A stretch of 25,895 nt of DNA, taken from a virus. The notes under the pieces were generated by a model, which had not been told where the DNA came from, searched no databases, and worked only from the letters and a program-made list of their open reading frames with translations. The first letter of the stretch is position 1, and each line of letters starts with the position of its first letter. Below are positions 4,852 to 11,689 of this stretch, one piece after another. The DNA is taken from positions 1 to 25,895 of the IMG/VR virus record IMGVR_UViG_3300037234_000331. One strand, given 5' to 3'. The position numbers were made by a program, and so were the translations under genes.

Positions 4852-5084
4852 GTGATTTATCAAAATTATTTTGGGCTGATCTTGAGACTGATGAAGAGCG
4901 GGAAGCTTTTGTGCGCTCAGGAAGGGCTGTTGAAACAAGGATAATTACACCGGCGGTTGCTGCTGATGTGGCTAACGCTTACCGGGCAAAAAGGGCATTG
5001 TATGACGCTGTTGATTTGGCCGGCAGTGGGTGTATGCCGTTAGGTGTACTGGTTGACGACTGGAAAGACATACTTAATGCATAA
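4848..5084 (+). CDS. Cassette-like hypothetical protein (78 aa)
   Basis: The ATG at 4848 lies inside the GTTATGC heptamer, with GGAG nine bases upstream. The 78-aa product (MRDLSKLFWADLETDEEREAFVRSGRAVETRIITPAVAADVANAYRAKRALYDAVDLAG...VDDWKDILNA) appears helical, with a hydrophobic centre and a Trp near the C-terminus. It has no recognised motif. Its TAA stop is part of GCATAAC (5079-5085), the pattern of a cassette gene ending in an R''-type box, but no matching GTTAT box follows before the terminator at 5148. It looks like the last member of the cassette-like run. Function unknown. Confidence 0.7.
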   Translation: MRDLSKLFWADLETDEEREAFVRSGRAVETRIITPAVAADVANAYRAKRALYDAVDLAGSGCMPLGVLVDDWKDILNA

Positions 5085-5118
5085 CGGTTTGGCACTATAC
5101 TATGTATAGGATCTGACA

Positions 5119-5176
5119 TGGAGCCCGACTCCACAGTAGGACCCACCGGGCCATGGAAACGTGGCCCTTTCTTTTT
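5119..5176 (+). terminator. Rho-independent terminator with upstream hairpin
   Basis: GGGCCA (5148-5153) pairs with TGGCCC (5162-5167) around an eight-base loop and is followed at once by TTTCTTTTT (5168-5176), a standard intrinsic terminator on the plus strand. A smaller hairpin, TGGAG/CTCCA (5119-5133), lies just upstream. The minus strand lacks a T tract after the stem, so the element acts in one direction only. It would end transcription of the cassette-like run. Confidence 0.8.
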
Positions 5177-5223
5177 CACCCGATCACCCGTCCGCCGTAT
5201 TAATGACTGAGGATTTAGATGCC

Positions 5224-5517
5224 ATGACCGACACAGCAAAAAACATCGAACTGGAAGCTGACGCCGAGGCAGGCGGTCGTCTGGAAGCGGCCTTGTTAGC
5301 TGCCACCGGGTTTGAACGATGCGCCTTTGGGCGTGATGAACAAGAGGATGCGTGCGAACGCTGCGACACGCAGAATGTACAGCTCTATTTTGGCAACCAA
5401 GATTACTGGACACCGGCAGATGGGGATTACTGGTGTCTGAGCTGCCTGCGTGAAGTCAAAGAGGGTAATGACCGTTACGCAGACGAAATGGGGTACAAAG
5501 AGGCAGTGTGCAGCTAA
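5224..5517 (+). CDS. Zinc-ribbon-like phage protein (97 aa)
   Basis: The frame is open from a GTG at 5161, but that lies in the terminator. ATG at 5224, with GAGGA ten bases upstream, is the best start; ATG at 5203 has no ribosome binding site. Residues about 35-90 contain ACERCDTQNVQLYF and YWCLSCLREVKEG, two CxxC pairs in a zinc-ribbon arrangement, with aromatic and acidic residues between them. It is probably a small metal-binding nucleic-acid or protein adaptor; the specific role is unknown. It follows the terminator with no obvious promoter, and is the last rightward gene before the convergent late operon, whose last stop is 15 bp away. Confidence 0.65.
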   Translation: MTDTAKNIELEADAEAGGRLEAALLAATGFERCAFGRDEQEDACERCDTQNVQLYFGNQDYWTPADGDYWCLSCLREVKEGNDRYADEMGYKEAVCS

Positions 5518-5532
5518 CGCCCTGCATGCCAG

Positions 5533-5712
5533 CTATATTTCGCCATCGAGTACTTTAAGCGCCGAATAGCAAGCTTCATCAAAAGGGCCTAGTTGTACCT
5601 GTTTCATACCCTTTCTCGACTTGATCAGTTCGCGTAGTTTGTTCCGCACTTTCTTGATAGCTTTCGGGCGTAGTTTCTGCATCTCCACGGAGGTTACCTT
5701 CTGAGCTGGCAT
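5533..5712 (-). CDS. Small basic protein at the end of the late operon (59 aa)
   Basis: ATG at 5712 opens a 59-codon frame ending in TAG at 5533-5535: MPAQKVTSVEMQKLRPKAI..., then KKVRNKLRELIKSRKG, MKQVQLGPFDEACYSALKVLDGEI. The first 40 residues are strongly basic and appear helical, which suggests nucleic-acid or protein binding; the C-terminus is neutral. It begins 23 bp after the tip-protein stop on the same strand, consistent with being the last gene of the late transcript, and it fills an otherwise empty gap. The ribosome binding site is weak, and GTG (Val9) or ATG (Met11) are alternative starts. Family not recognised. Confidence 0.6.
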   Translation of the reverse strand: MPAQKVTSVEMQKLRPKAIKKVRNKLRELIKSRKGMKQVQLGPFDEACYSALKVLDGEI

Positions 5713-5735
5713 GGCTGACGTTGGGGATAGGGTTA

Positions 5736-8700
5736 TCAGCTAACTCCCCACTTGGCCTTAAGATAGTCGGTTATAGTGGTCCTGTCGCCTGATGATATGA
5801 TGTTGTCATAGATGATTACTTCAGCTATGTCGCCATCGAATGTAAATGTTGTTGGCGAACCACCTGTTGCAAAAAGTTTTAGATTATATGATGCCTCACT
5901 AGAAACAGGAATATGCGCGTTAGACTCAACAGTATTAACAGATACTCCGTCTTTGTAAAACTCGCAATCATCCCCAGACCGGTCATACTCATACTCCACT
6001 TGCACTATTTGTGCCGTTGAGGACGGGTATGTATCGTTGCCAGCTTTTGCCGATATGGTCCCCTGCCCAGCCACGCCACGCGTTACTTGGTAAACCATAT
6101 TGTCATTGCGCGAAGAACCACTCCTATCGTCAACGAAAAGACATGTGCCTACATTTGAGGGGGTTCCGATATTGTTGCCCAATAAATACTGATGCGAATC
6201 TGGGTTAGCAGATGCGGTTTTGAATACAATAATAATTGTTTTCTGCGTCGTATCATGCAAAAACACCCAGTTGGCTTTAGTATAATTCCCTAGACTGGCA
6301 TCGACACCATTCCCTCTAACAATGGCCAGCGAATTTAGAATACCCGTTTTATACGCCGGTCTATACGCCAATGTTGACTGAGTATAATCATAGCCGTTAC
6401 CCGATTTATCAGCCCAGCACCCAACTGGATCATCATCACTTGTAACTGGGGTGGTTTTTGCAGAATCTTGATACAAGCTATTGATATCTGCCCCGTCCAG
6501 CCACAGTACCAACCCATCAACCTGTAGTGGAACGCCCACTGCATAATTAAAGGCCCACTCTGCATCCTGCCATGACACATACCCGTCTCGCTCGGAACGC
6601 ACAATAAGAGTGTGCTCAGCATTAAAAAGTGAAGTTAAGTCAACTGTTTGACTAGTGATTGATATGCCGCTATGATCAATCTGCACCACGTCACCGTCAT
6701 CAATTACTTGCACTCGGTAAGTTGTCCCTGCCTCTGGGCCAATGTCTCCCTCTGTGTGGTCGTATAATACGCCATCGGTTTGCTGCACCCTATCCCTGTG
6801 CGCCCAAGTCACGTCAATAGATGCCGCCGAAACGTCTCCAGTTGGATAATAGGCTGCGTCTATCTGCAATTTGCCAGGTGGATAAGGCCGAATCGCCCGC
6901 CCATCAAGTATAATCGTGTCCTCATAGGCTTGTGTCTCAAGCAGTGTCCCCCCCCCTGTAGTCGGGCGTATTTTGACGTCCACCTCATCGCTATCAATAT
7001 ATTCAGTCGAGTCTGCTCCATGATATGCATCCCACCCGAATATTTCAGCATCAACCGCATGAAGGGCTGGCACTGTATCAAGTGCGCCCCTGCCCACCTC
7101 AATCTCTTCTGCACTGGTATCTATTGTATCAATGCGGACTATTTCGTCACCCAACTGCATGTGCTCACCAACAGCAATAAGATCAATATCAACACCGTTT
7201 TTGTACTCCAGCGTTGTTTCTGTCTCATCAACTGCGGTGGCCAACTCCGCATAAAAACAAAAATCCAACAAACCTACGTCCTCATATCCGGCACCTGAAT
7301 CTATGGATAGAGTAGCTTTAATAGCTGCCCCTGGGCGTGCAGCTGCCGCTACAACGTAGCCCAAATCTGCCTCGTCAGCCAAAAAATCAGTTGCATCCCG
7401 ACTGCCTATCCGTTGGATTAACTCATAATATGGCGCTTCGAGCACCAGCCTATTCTCTGGCGCAACTGGCGGCTGATTAGGGTCAACCCATGCCGGATCT
7501 GAGTCGCCCTGCTCCGTGGGAGCCGTATTTGTGTACCCAAAAACATCCTCTGCTAAATCCAGTTTCACCCGGTTGTTTCTGCCATCACCGAAAGAAATTT
7601 TGGTGACTCTCATTACCAAGTTTACTATTTCGAGATCCGGCCAGTCTATGATAACCGCATCCCCTAAGTTCAAATCAGCGGCCAGCCTGGTTGCTTCTAG
7701 GGTGCAGATCAGCAATGGTGCCGATAAAACGCGCAAATCTCGCAGCGCAACCTTGGCGGCGGTCGTTTTATTCGTGAACCCAGGGTACTGGGTTGTCGTG
7801 TTGATTTCATTGCCTTGCATGATGACAAGAGCTTGATCTGTAACTGTTACCGATGCTGTATTACCTGTGCAGGTGTCCCAGTACTGCACAGTAACGCTGT
7901 TAACCATTTCACCAAGAGACGGGCGTTTTGCAGACGCCACTTTTATAATGTCATCCTCCCCCAATGTTGTTAAAGCCCCTACGGAATAATCATCCCGTAT
8001 CAGCTTGAGTACGAATTTCCCCGTTGCTTTTGATGTGTATAGCGCTGCATTTACGTGCTTCAGAATTTCCTTAACAAAATCCTCGATTTTAGTCTGCTTG
8101 GTCCATAACAAAGACATCCCCATAGACTCGCTATAAAGCGTATCAGCCGCCGCCTCGAAGGAAGCACTATCAATATCTGCTGATGGGTAGCCCATGCCCC
8201 ATTCGGTATCTGTTAAGCACTCTCTGATAATATGCGCAGGGTTCATATCCAGACCCGCCGGGTAACCCGTAAATAAAGCAAACTTTAGCGAGTTTGTTAA
8301 CGCGGCTGGGTCAGTCCCCACAAGCACAGGCACTCCGTCTGAATCGGTGTTATCTAAATACGCTGTGTATGCGGTGCTTACAAGGTCAATATTAAACCCA
8401 TAAGCGTAAAGGTTAGCTGTGCTAAATAAAGTGCTTTGTGCTGATTCACACATTATTATCTTTTCGGATTCTGTTAGTCCATCACCCACCCAAGGCACCC
8501 CGTCTGTGACAAAAAGGAAATACCGCGCTGTCGCAGAGGCTAACCCAGCGAAGAATGAATTAACTTCAGTAACAGCTTCTTCAAAATCCGTTTGACCCGT
8601 CGTAACATACGCACTGACAACCGCTTTCAGTGCCGTGATGGCCGCAGAATCAACATCCCTAACAATGTCAGTCGAATGCGTTGTAGACCAACCAACCAAA

Positions 8701-9317
8701 CAAATATCGACGCTCTCTACCCACCCAAGCATATCGTCTATGTAGTCAAGAAACCCGTTGATAGCCACTTTTGCATTATCTAACCGCGTCGTGCTGCCGG
8801 ACACAACAGTATCCATTGAAGCCGACAAGTCTAAGGCAATATAAACAGCTAACGCCGGTACGACATTTGGGCATATATCGGGGTTGGCTATCGCTGCCTT
8901 TGCATCATACCATTGCTCTGCGCTGCCTGTTGTTGTATGTATGCGCTGTAGTCGAAATTCCCACGGCTTCATGTATGGATTCAAGCCAATATTTACCTGC
9001 TTCAGAATAGCGCTGACAACGCCGCGAAAAGCAGGCACGTCAACATCTAGCACAGATTCCAGGTAGGTATTGGGCGTTTGTGCTGGCCCACCAAAATCAA
9101 AGTCAACAGCGCCTTCTATGCCGCCCTCCCTGCTTTCCCCACCGAACAACTCAGGCGCGTTTATTGTTATCTCACCCCCATCATGATCACCCATCCAAGC
9201 TATTTTTTTATCAACTTTGATGCCGGTGATTGCGTCTACAGGGCCATGACATAAAACCATATGCATCCCCACATAGTACCAATACCCGACAGTCACGTCA
9301 TCGCTTTTACCGCCCAC
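5736..9317 (-). CDS. Tail-tip/host-specificity protein (J-like) with vWA insertion and C-terminal lectin-like domain (1193 aa)
   Basis: Start chosen at GTG 9317: it follows GGTGGAGGTGGCGC, and the N-terminus becomes MGGKSDDVTVGYWYYVGMHM, typical of this tail-hub family. Residues 1-150 and about 355-600 are hub-like and resemble phage tail J/tip proteins (VLCHGPVDAITGIKVD; DMNPAHIIRECLTDTEWGMGYP). Between them, about 156-338, lies a von Willebrand A domain with MIDAS residues visible: DLSAS (163-167), TGQTD (240-244) and FVTDGVP (about 269-275). A beta-rich and FN3-like middle follows. The last 265 residues start GLVLWLDGADINSLYQD and look like a LamG/concanavalin-type jelly roll, a probable receptor-binding head. 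The gene ends the tail module. Confidence 0.88.
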   Translation of the reverse strand: MGGKSDDVTVGYWYYVGMHMVLCHGPVDAITGIKVDKKIAWMGDHDGGEITINAPELFGGESREGGIEGAVDFDFGGPAQTPNTYLESVLDVDVPAFRGVVSAILKQVNIGLNPYMKPWEFRLQRIHTTTGSAEQWYDAKAAIANPDICPNVVPALAVYIALDLSASMDTVVSGSTTRLDNAKVAINGFLDYIDDMLGWVESVDICLVGWSTTHSTDIVRDVDSAAITALKAVVSAYVTTGQTDFEEAVTEVNSFFAGLASATARYFLFVTDGVPWVGDGLTESEKIIMCESAQSTLFSTANLYAYGFNIDLVSTAYTAYLDNTDSDGVPVLVGTDPAALTNSLKFALFTGYPAGLDMNPAHIIRECLTDTEWGMGYPSADIDSASFEAAADTLYSESMGMSLLWTKQTKIEDFVKEILKHVNAALYTSKATGKFVLKLIRDDYSVGALTTLGEDDIIKVASAKRPSLGEMVNSVTVQYWDTCTGNTASVTVTDQALVIMQGNEINTTTQYPGFTNKTTAAKVALRDLRVLSAPLLICTLEATRLAADLNLGDAVIIDWPDLEIVNLVMRVTKISFGDGRNNRVKLDLAEDVFGYTNTAPTEQGDSDPAWVDPNQPPVAPENRLVLEAPYYELIQRIGSRDATDFLADEADLGYVVAAAARPGAAIKATLSIDSGAGYEDVGLLDFCFYAELATAVDETETTLEYKNGVDIDLIAVGEHMQLGDEIVRIDTIDTSAEEIEVGRGALDTVPALHAVDAEIFGWDAYHGADSTEYIDSDEVDVKIRPTTGGGTLLETQAYEDTIILDGRAIRPYPPGKLQIDAAYYPTGDVSAASIDVTWAHRDRVQQTDGVLYDHTEGDIGPEAGTTYRVQVIDDGDVVQIDHSGISITSQTVDLTSLFNAEHTLIVRSERDGYVSWQDAEWAFNYAVGVPLQVDGLVLWLDGADINSLYQDSAKTTPVTSDDDPVGCWADKSGNGYDYTQSTLAYRPAYKTGILNSLAIVRGNGVDASLGNYTKANWVFLHDTTQKTIIIVFKTASANPDSHQYLLGNNIGTPSNVGTCLFVDDRSGSSRNDNMVYQVTRGVAGQGTISAKAGNDTYPSSTAQIVQVEYEYDRSGDDCEFYKDGVSVNTVESNAHIPVSSEASYNLKLFATGGSPTTFTFDGDIAEVIIYDNIISSGDRTTITDYLKAKWGVS

Positions 9318-9501
9318 GCGCCACCTCCACCACCCGCAAAGCCATTGCGTCACCTGTCGCTAATACTTGCTTAACGGGCAATCCAGGCGCACGCAGCGCA
9401 CGCAGGTCAAGACCATGCCTCTCGCAAAATAAACGCGCTCCTCTTGCGCACATTTTAGCCCGCCTAACATGGCGCATTGTGATCAACAATGTATCGCTCA
9501 C
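9307..9501 (-). CDS. Small tail-tip accessory protein (64 aa)
   Basis: GTG at 9501 overlaps the preceding stop as GTGA, and the stop overlaps the tip-protein start by 11 bp, so all three are coupled. The 64-aa Arg-rich product (MSDTLLITMRHVRRAKMCARGARLFCERHGLDLRALRAPGLPVKQVLATGDAMALRVVEVA) matches a small family that I know from the same place in related siphophages, with the pattern G.r.....hgld...f...Gl....l..tgDa.a..v...A. The two Cys residues are not obviously paired with a metal site. Its role is probably in tail-tip assembly; no biochemical function is known to me. Confidence 0.75.
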   Translation of the reverse strand: MSDTLLITMRHVRRAKMCARGARLFCERHGLDLRALRAPGLPVKQVLATGDAMALRVVEVARGR

Positions 9502-9719
9502 TTTTTCCCTCCGCTCTTTTTATGTGGGCGTGTTTTTATGTCCCCAAAGTAGACTACGTTGGGACCGGTAACGTCTTTAGTGCCAAATAAAACAGGTATC
9601 TCCACCCCGTCTTCAGCTGTCGGTGCTTTTATCTCGCCAACGGCTGGAGTTGGCGCTGCTTGTGCCTTTGACATCGCGACATAAGAGATAATAAAACTGA
9701 TTAATATCGCCCAAAACAT
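9498..9719 (-). CDS. Small tail-tip protein with N-terminal TM helix (73 aa)
   Basis: Residues 1-15 are hydrophobic (MFWAILISFIISYVA). A Pro/Ala linker follows, then a conserved-looking domain EIKAPTAEDGVEIPVLFGTKDVTGPNVVYFGDIKTRP and a Lys-rich end. The IPVLFGT...GPNVV.YGD pattern is that of a small protein found before the J-like gene in many siphophages. The N-terminal helix could be a membrane segment or a coiled core element. The gene starts 3 bp after the hub-gene stop and overlaps the next gene by GTGA. Probable tail-tip assembly component. Confidence 0.78.
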   Translation of the reverse strand: MFWAILISFIISYVAMSKAQAAPTPAVGEIKAPTAEDGVEIPVLFGTKDVTGPNVVYFGDIKTRPHKKSGGKK

Positions 9720-9722
9720 AAC

Positions 9723-10541
9723 TTACACCAGTGATCGTGAGCCGAAAGGGTTCACCCCTGGAATCCAGGGAAAACCGCCGAAATTATCAAGATTGTCGAA
9801 TACAGTCAAACATGTTGTGTAATTGTGTTTACACCCTGGGTAAATAATAACTGTTTGCGGCCCTCCATCAACATCATCACTCAAAGATTGTATAGCTCGT
9901 ATCAGCAACAAATCCTCGCCCTCGTGATCACTAATATATCGTGTAATCCCATCATATAGCAGCATACCTCCAATGAGCACACCATCCTCCATCGATGATG
10001 CTGCCGGCACCGTAACCTCAGAGCCCTCGGTTGCGGTACATGTCTCAGGCGAATCCCAATTATCTTTATCCAGGCCGCACGCGGATCCATATAATGCATG
10101 GCGGCACGTTTTCTGATATCTCGCGCGCAATCCTAACCTGCTCAGAGAGGTAAAAACAGGCTCGCAATTGACGGTAATCATAGCCCCCGCGCCTTGCACA
10201 CCCAATACTCGCCCTTTCCAGTACGTAATAAACTCGTTAGCGCCATCACTTAGATGTCCGCGGAAGATAGTTACAGAAGTGATTAATTCTGGCGATGCCT
10301 GCAAAAACTGTTCTGCAAAAACTTGGCCACGATTAAAGTTGATCTTTAAATCGTCTTTCGTCAGATCTCCGGACTGTGTGACTTCGCCTATCTTTATTGG
10401 CGTGGGCGACCATGTCTCGGAAGCATGTGTAACACTGGCAGCAGCACTGGTATAGCGCCACTCTGTTGCTCCCTGGGCAAATAAAAACAGCAGGACTGGA
10501 TCGCCGCCTTGTGCTGATAAGTCATGAGCTGAATATGTCAT
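9723..10541 (-). CDS. Phage_BR0599/DUF2163-type tail hub protein, Fe-S candidate (272 aa)
   Basis: The C-terminal half carries the Phage_BR0599 signature: a CRHALYGSACG segment (Cys146, Cys155) and GCKHNYTTC (Cys237, Cys244), followed by FDNLDNFGGFPWIPGVNPF. Four spaced cysteines like these hold an iron-sulfur cluster in lambda gpL and the gene-transfer-agent hub protein; that the same applies here is inferred. The N-terminal half is the DUF2163-like beta domain (TYSAHDLSAQGGDPVLLFLF...). The start overlaps the previous stop as ATGA. Role: part of the baseplate or hub that closes the tail tube and holds the tip protein. Length is normal for the family. Confidence 0.88.
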   Translation of the reverse strand: MTYSAHDLSAQGGDPVLLFLFAQGATEWRYTSAAASVTHASETWSPTPIKIGEVTQSGDLTKDDLKINFNRGQVFAEQFLQASPELITSVTIFRGHLSDGANEFITYWKGRVLGVQGAGAMITVNCEPVFTSLSRLGLRARYQKTCRHALYGSACGLDKDNWDSPETCTATEGSEVTVPAASSMEDGVLIGGMLLYDGITRYISDHEGEDLLLIRAIQSLSDDVDGGPQTVIIYPGCKHNYTTCLTVFDNLDNFGGFPWIPGVNPFGSRSLV

Positions 10542-11689
10542 AGGGTCGATGTCTCAATAACTGGCACTGATACAGCCGATTGGTTTGCAGCGCGGTGGCG
10601 TATTTCGACACGATCAGCATTGAGCCGACTGAAATTGATAAAACAGCAGTGGTCAATGTCAACCAGAGCCAGAGTAACCCCAACCGATACACTCAATGTT
10701 AAAGTTTCACTCCCTGGCGTTATCGTGTTATCAGCGCTTGTAATATGCAAATATACCCTGGCTCCTGCCGATGTTGTTATCATTGCATCACGGACACCAA
10801 CCCCCTGCTCATCATAACCAATATCATCTATAACGATTGTAGTATCGCTAGAATTGATAGCCGTGGTGATATTAAGGTCGTTGTTCCATGTAGGCACATA
10901 AAACCCTTTCCACTTTCCTCGTCTTGCATGCAACCACTCACGCACATCCCACAGAGCCGACTTATCCAGCGACAACCACGTCATGGAGCCGGATCTGATC
11001 TGATAGTTACGAGCATCACCAAACCAAATGCCCCCGGTTTCCCCGTCAAAGTCTTCTACTTCTTGCGTCGCCGTTTCTGTCTGTGATCCAGATATAAGTG
11101 CATTACAGTCTAACAGCACATCAGCAGCGACAACTGGTGTGGATGGATCTGCGGCTACAGAAGCAATGCTCTCGGTTTCAGTAGTGAGAAACCGCGCCTG
11201 TGCTCTGCTGTCTACAGACGCCCGCCTGGATACTTTGAACCGCCCCTGGAGACGGCAGGTTTTGACAGGCATAACGATAGCTGGTGAGTATGTAGCGGCG
11301 AGCCCGCCCGTCCAGGTGACCCCGGACCCGGTCACGGTATCAAGGGTGACAACCTCATAACTGTCATCTGCCGCCCAGATAATAGCCTGGCCCTCGACTA
11401 TATAATGCGCGTAGTCGGTATCAAAGGCCAGTGAGGTTGCCGCCTCTGCAGCGCTTGCAATGTGGGTTAATTCGCTCCACAGTGGCAGATACAGATCAAT
11501 GCCTGCTCTCGCTAGTATCTTGGCTCGGCTCAATTGCTGCGCATCCATCACATAATCATAATCATAGAAATGGCGTGGCGCTTCCCGTAGCGATATCCGC
11601 TGCTCTGCCCCTTTTGCGCGCAGTACATTTGTTTTCCACTCCAGGACCTCTGTATGGGTACGCTGGGGGATAAAGGGCCAAACGTACAT
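10538..11689 (-). CDS. Distal tail protein, Dit/gpM-position (383 aa)
   Basis: The 383-aa protein begins MYVWPFIPQRTHTEVLEWKTNVLRAKGAEQRISLREAPRHFYDYDY. The EQR.slR..PR...Y sequence is the hallmark of distal-tail or baseplate proteins that dock on the tube (FEQRIALR..PR). The rest is beta-rich with a W-containing segment (ALWDVREWLHARRGKWKGFYVPTW) and insert domains. It lies between the tape measure and the Fe-S hub gene, the position of lambda gpM, with TAATG and ATGA overlaps to its neighbours. Expected to form the ring linking tail tube to tip. Lambda gpM is far shorter, so this is a different subfamily. Confidence 0.78.
   Translation of the reverse strand: MYVWPFIPQRTHTEVLEWKTNVLRAKGAEQRISLREAPRHFYDYDYVMDAQQLSRAKILARAGIDLYLPLWSELTHIASAAEAATSLAFDTDYAHYIVEGQAIIWAADDSYEVVTLDTVTGSGVTWTGGLAATYSPAIVMPVKTCRLQGRFKVSRRASVDSRAQARFLTTETESIASVAADPSTPVVAADVLLDCNALISGSQTETATQEVEDFDGETGGIWFGDARNYQIRSGSMTWLSLDKSALWDVREWLHARRGKWKGFYVPTWNNDLNITTAINSSDTTIVIDDIGYDEQGVGVRDAMITTSAGARVYLHITSADNTITPGSETLTLSVSVGVTLALVDIDHCCFINFSRLNADRVEIRHRAANQSAVSVPVIETSTL

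Noticed and set aside
3300-5100. Complete integron with integrase
   Set aside because: No IntI-like ORF in either strand and no attI or Pc; only cassette-like elements can be argued.
5148-5176. Bidirectional terminator serving the late operon
   Set aside because: The minus-strand side of the stem is followed by GC-rich sequence, so it can work only for plus-strand transcripts.
6780-7298. 172-aa plus-strand ORF inside the tip-protein gene
   Set aside because: Its Cys/Arg/Ile-rich sequence has no domain sense, and it is entirely contained in a continuous 1193-codon gene.
9318-9353. Longer start for the tip protein at 9353
   Set aside because: Adds a Trp/Arg-rich stretch that translates the ribosome binding site region; GTG 9317 with GGAGGT upstream gives the family-typical N-terminus.
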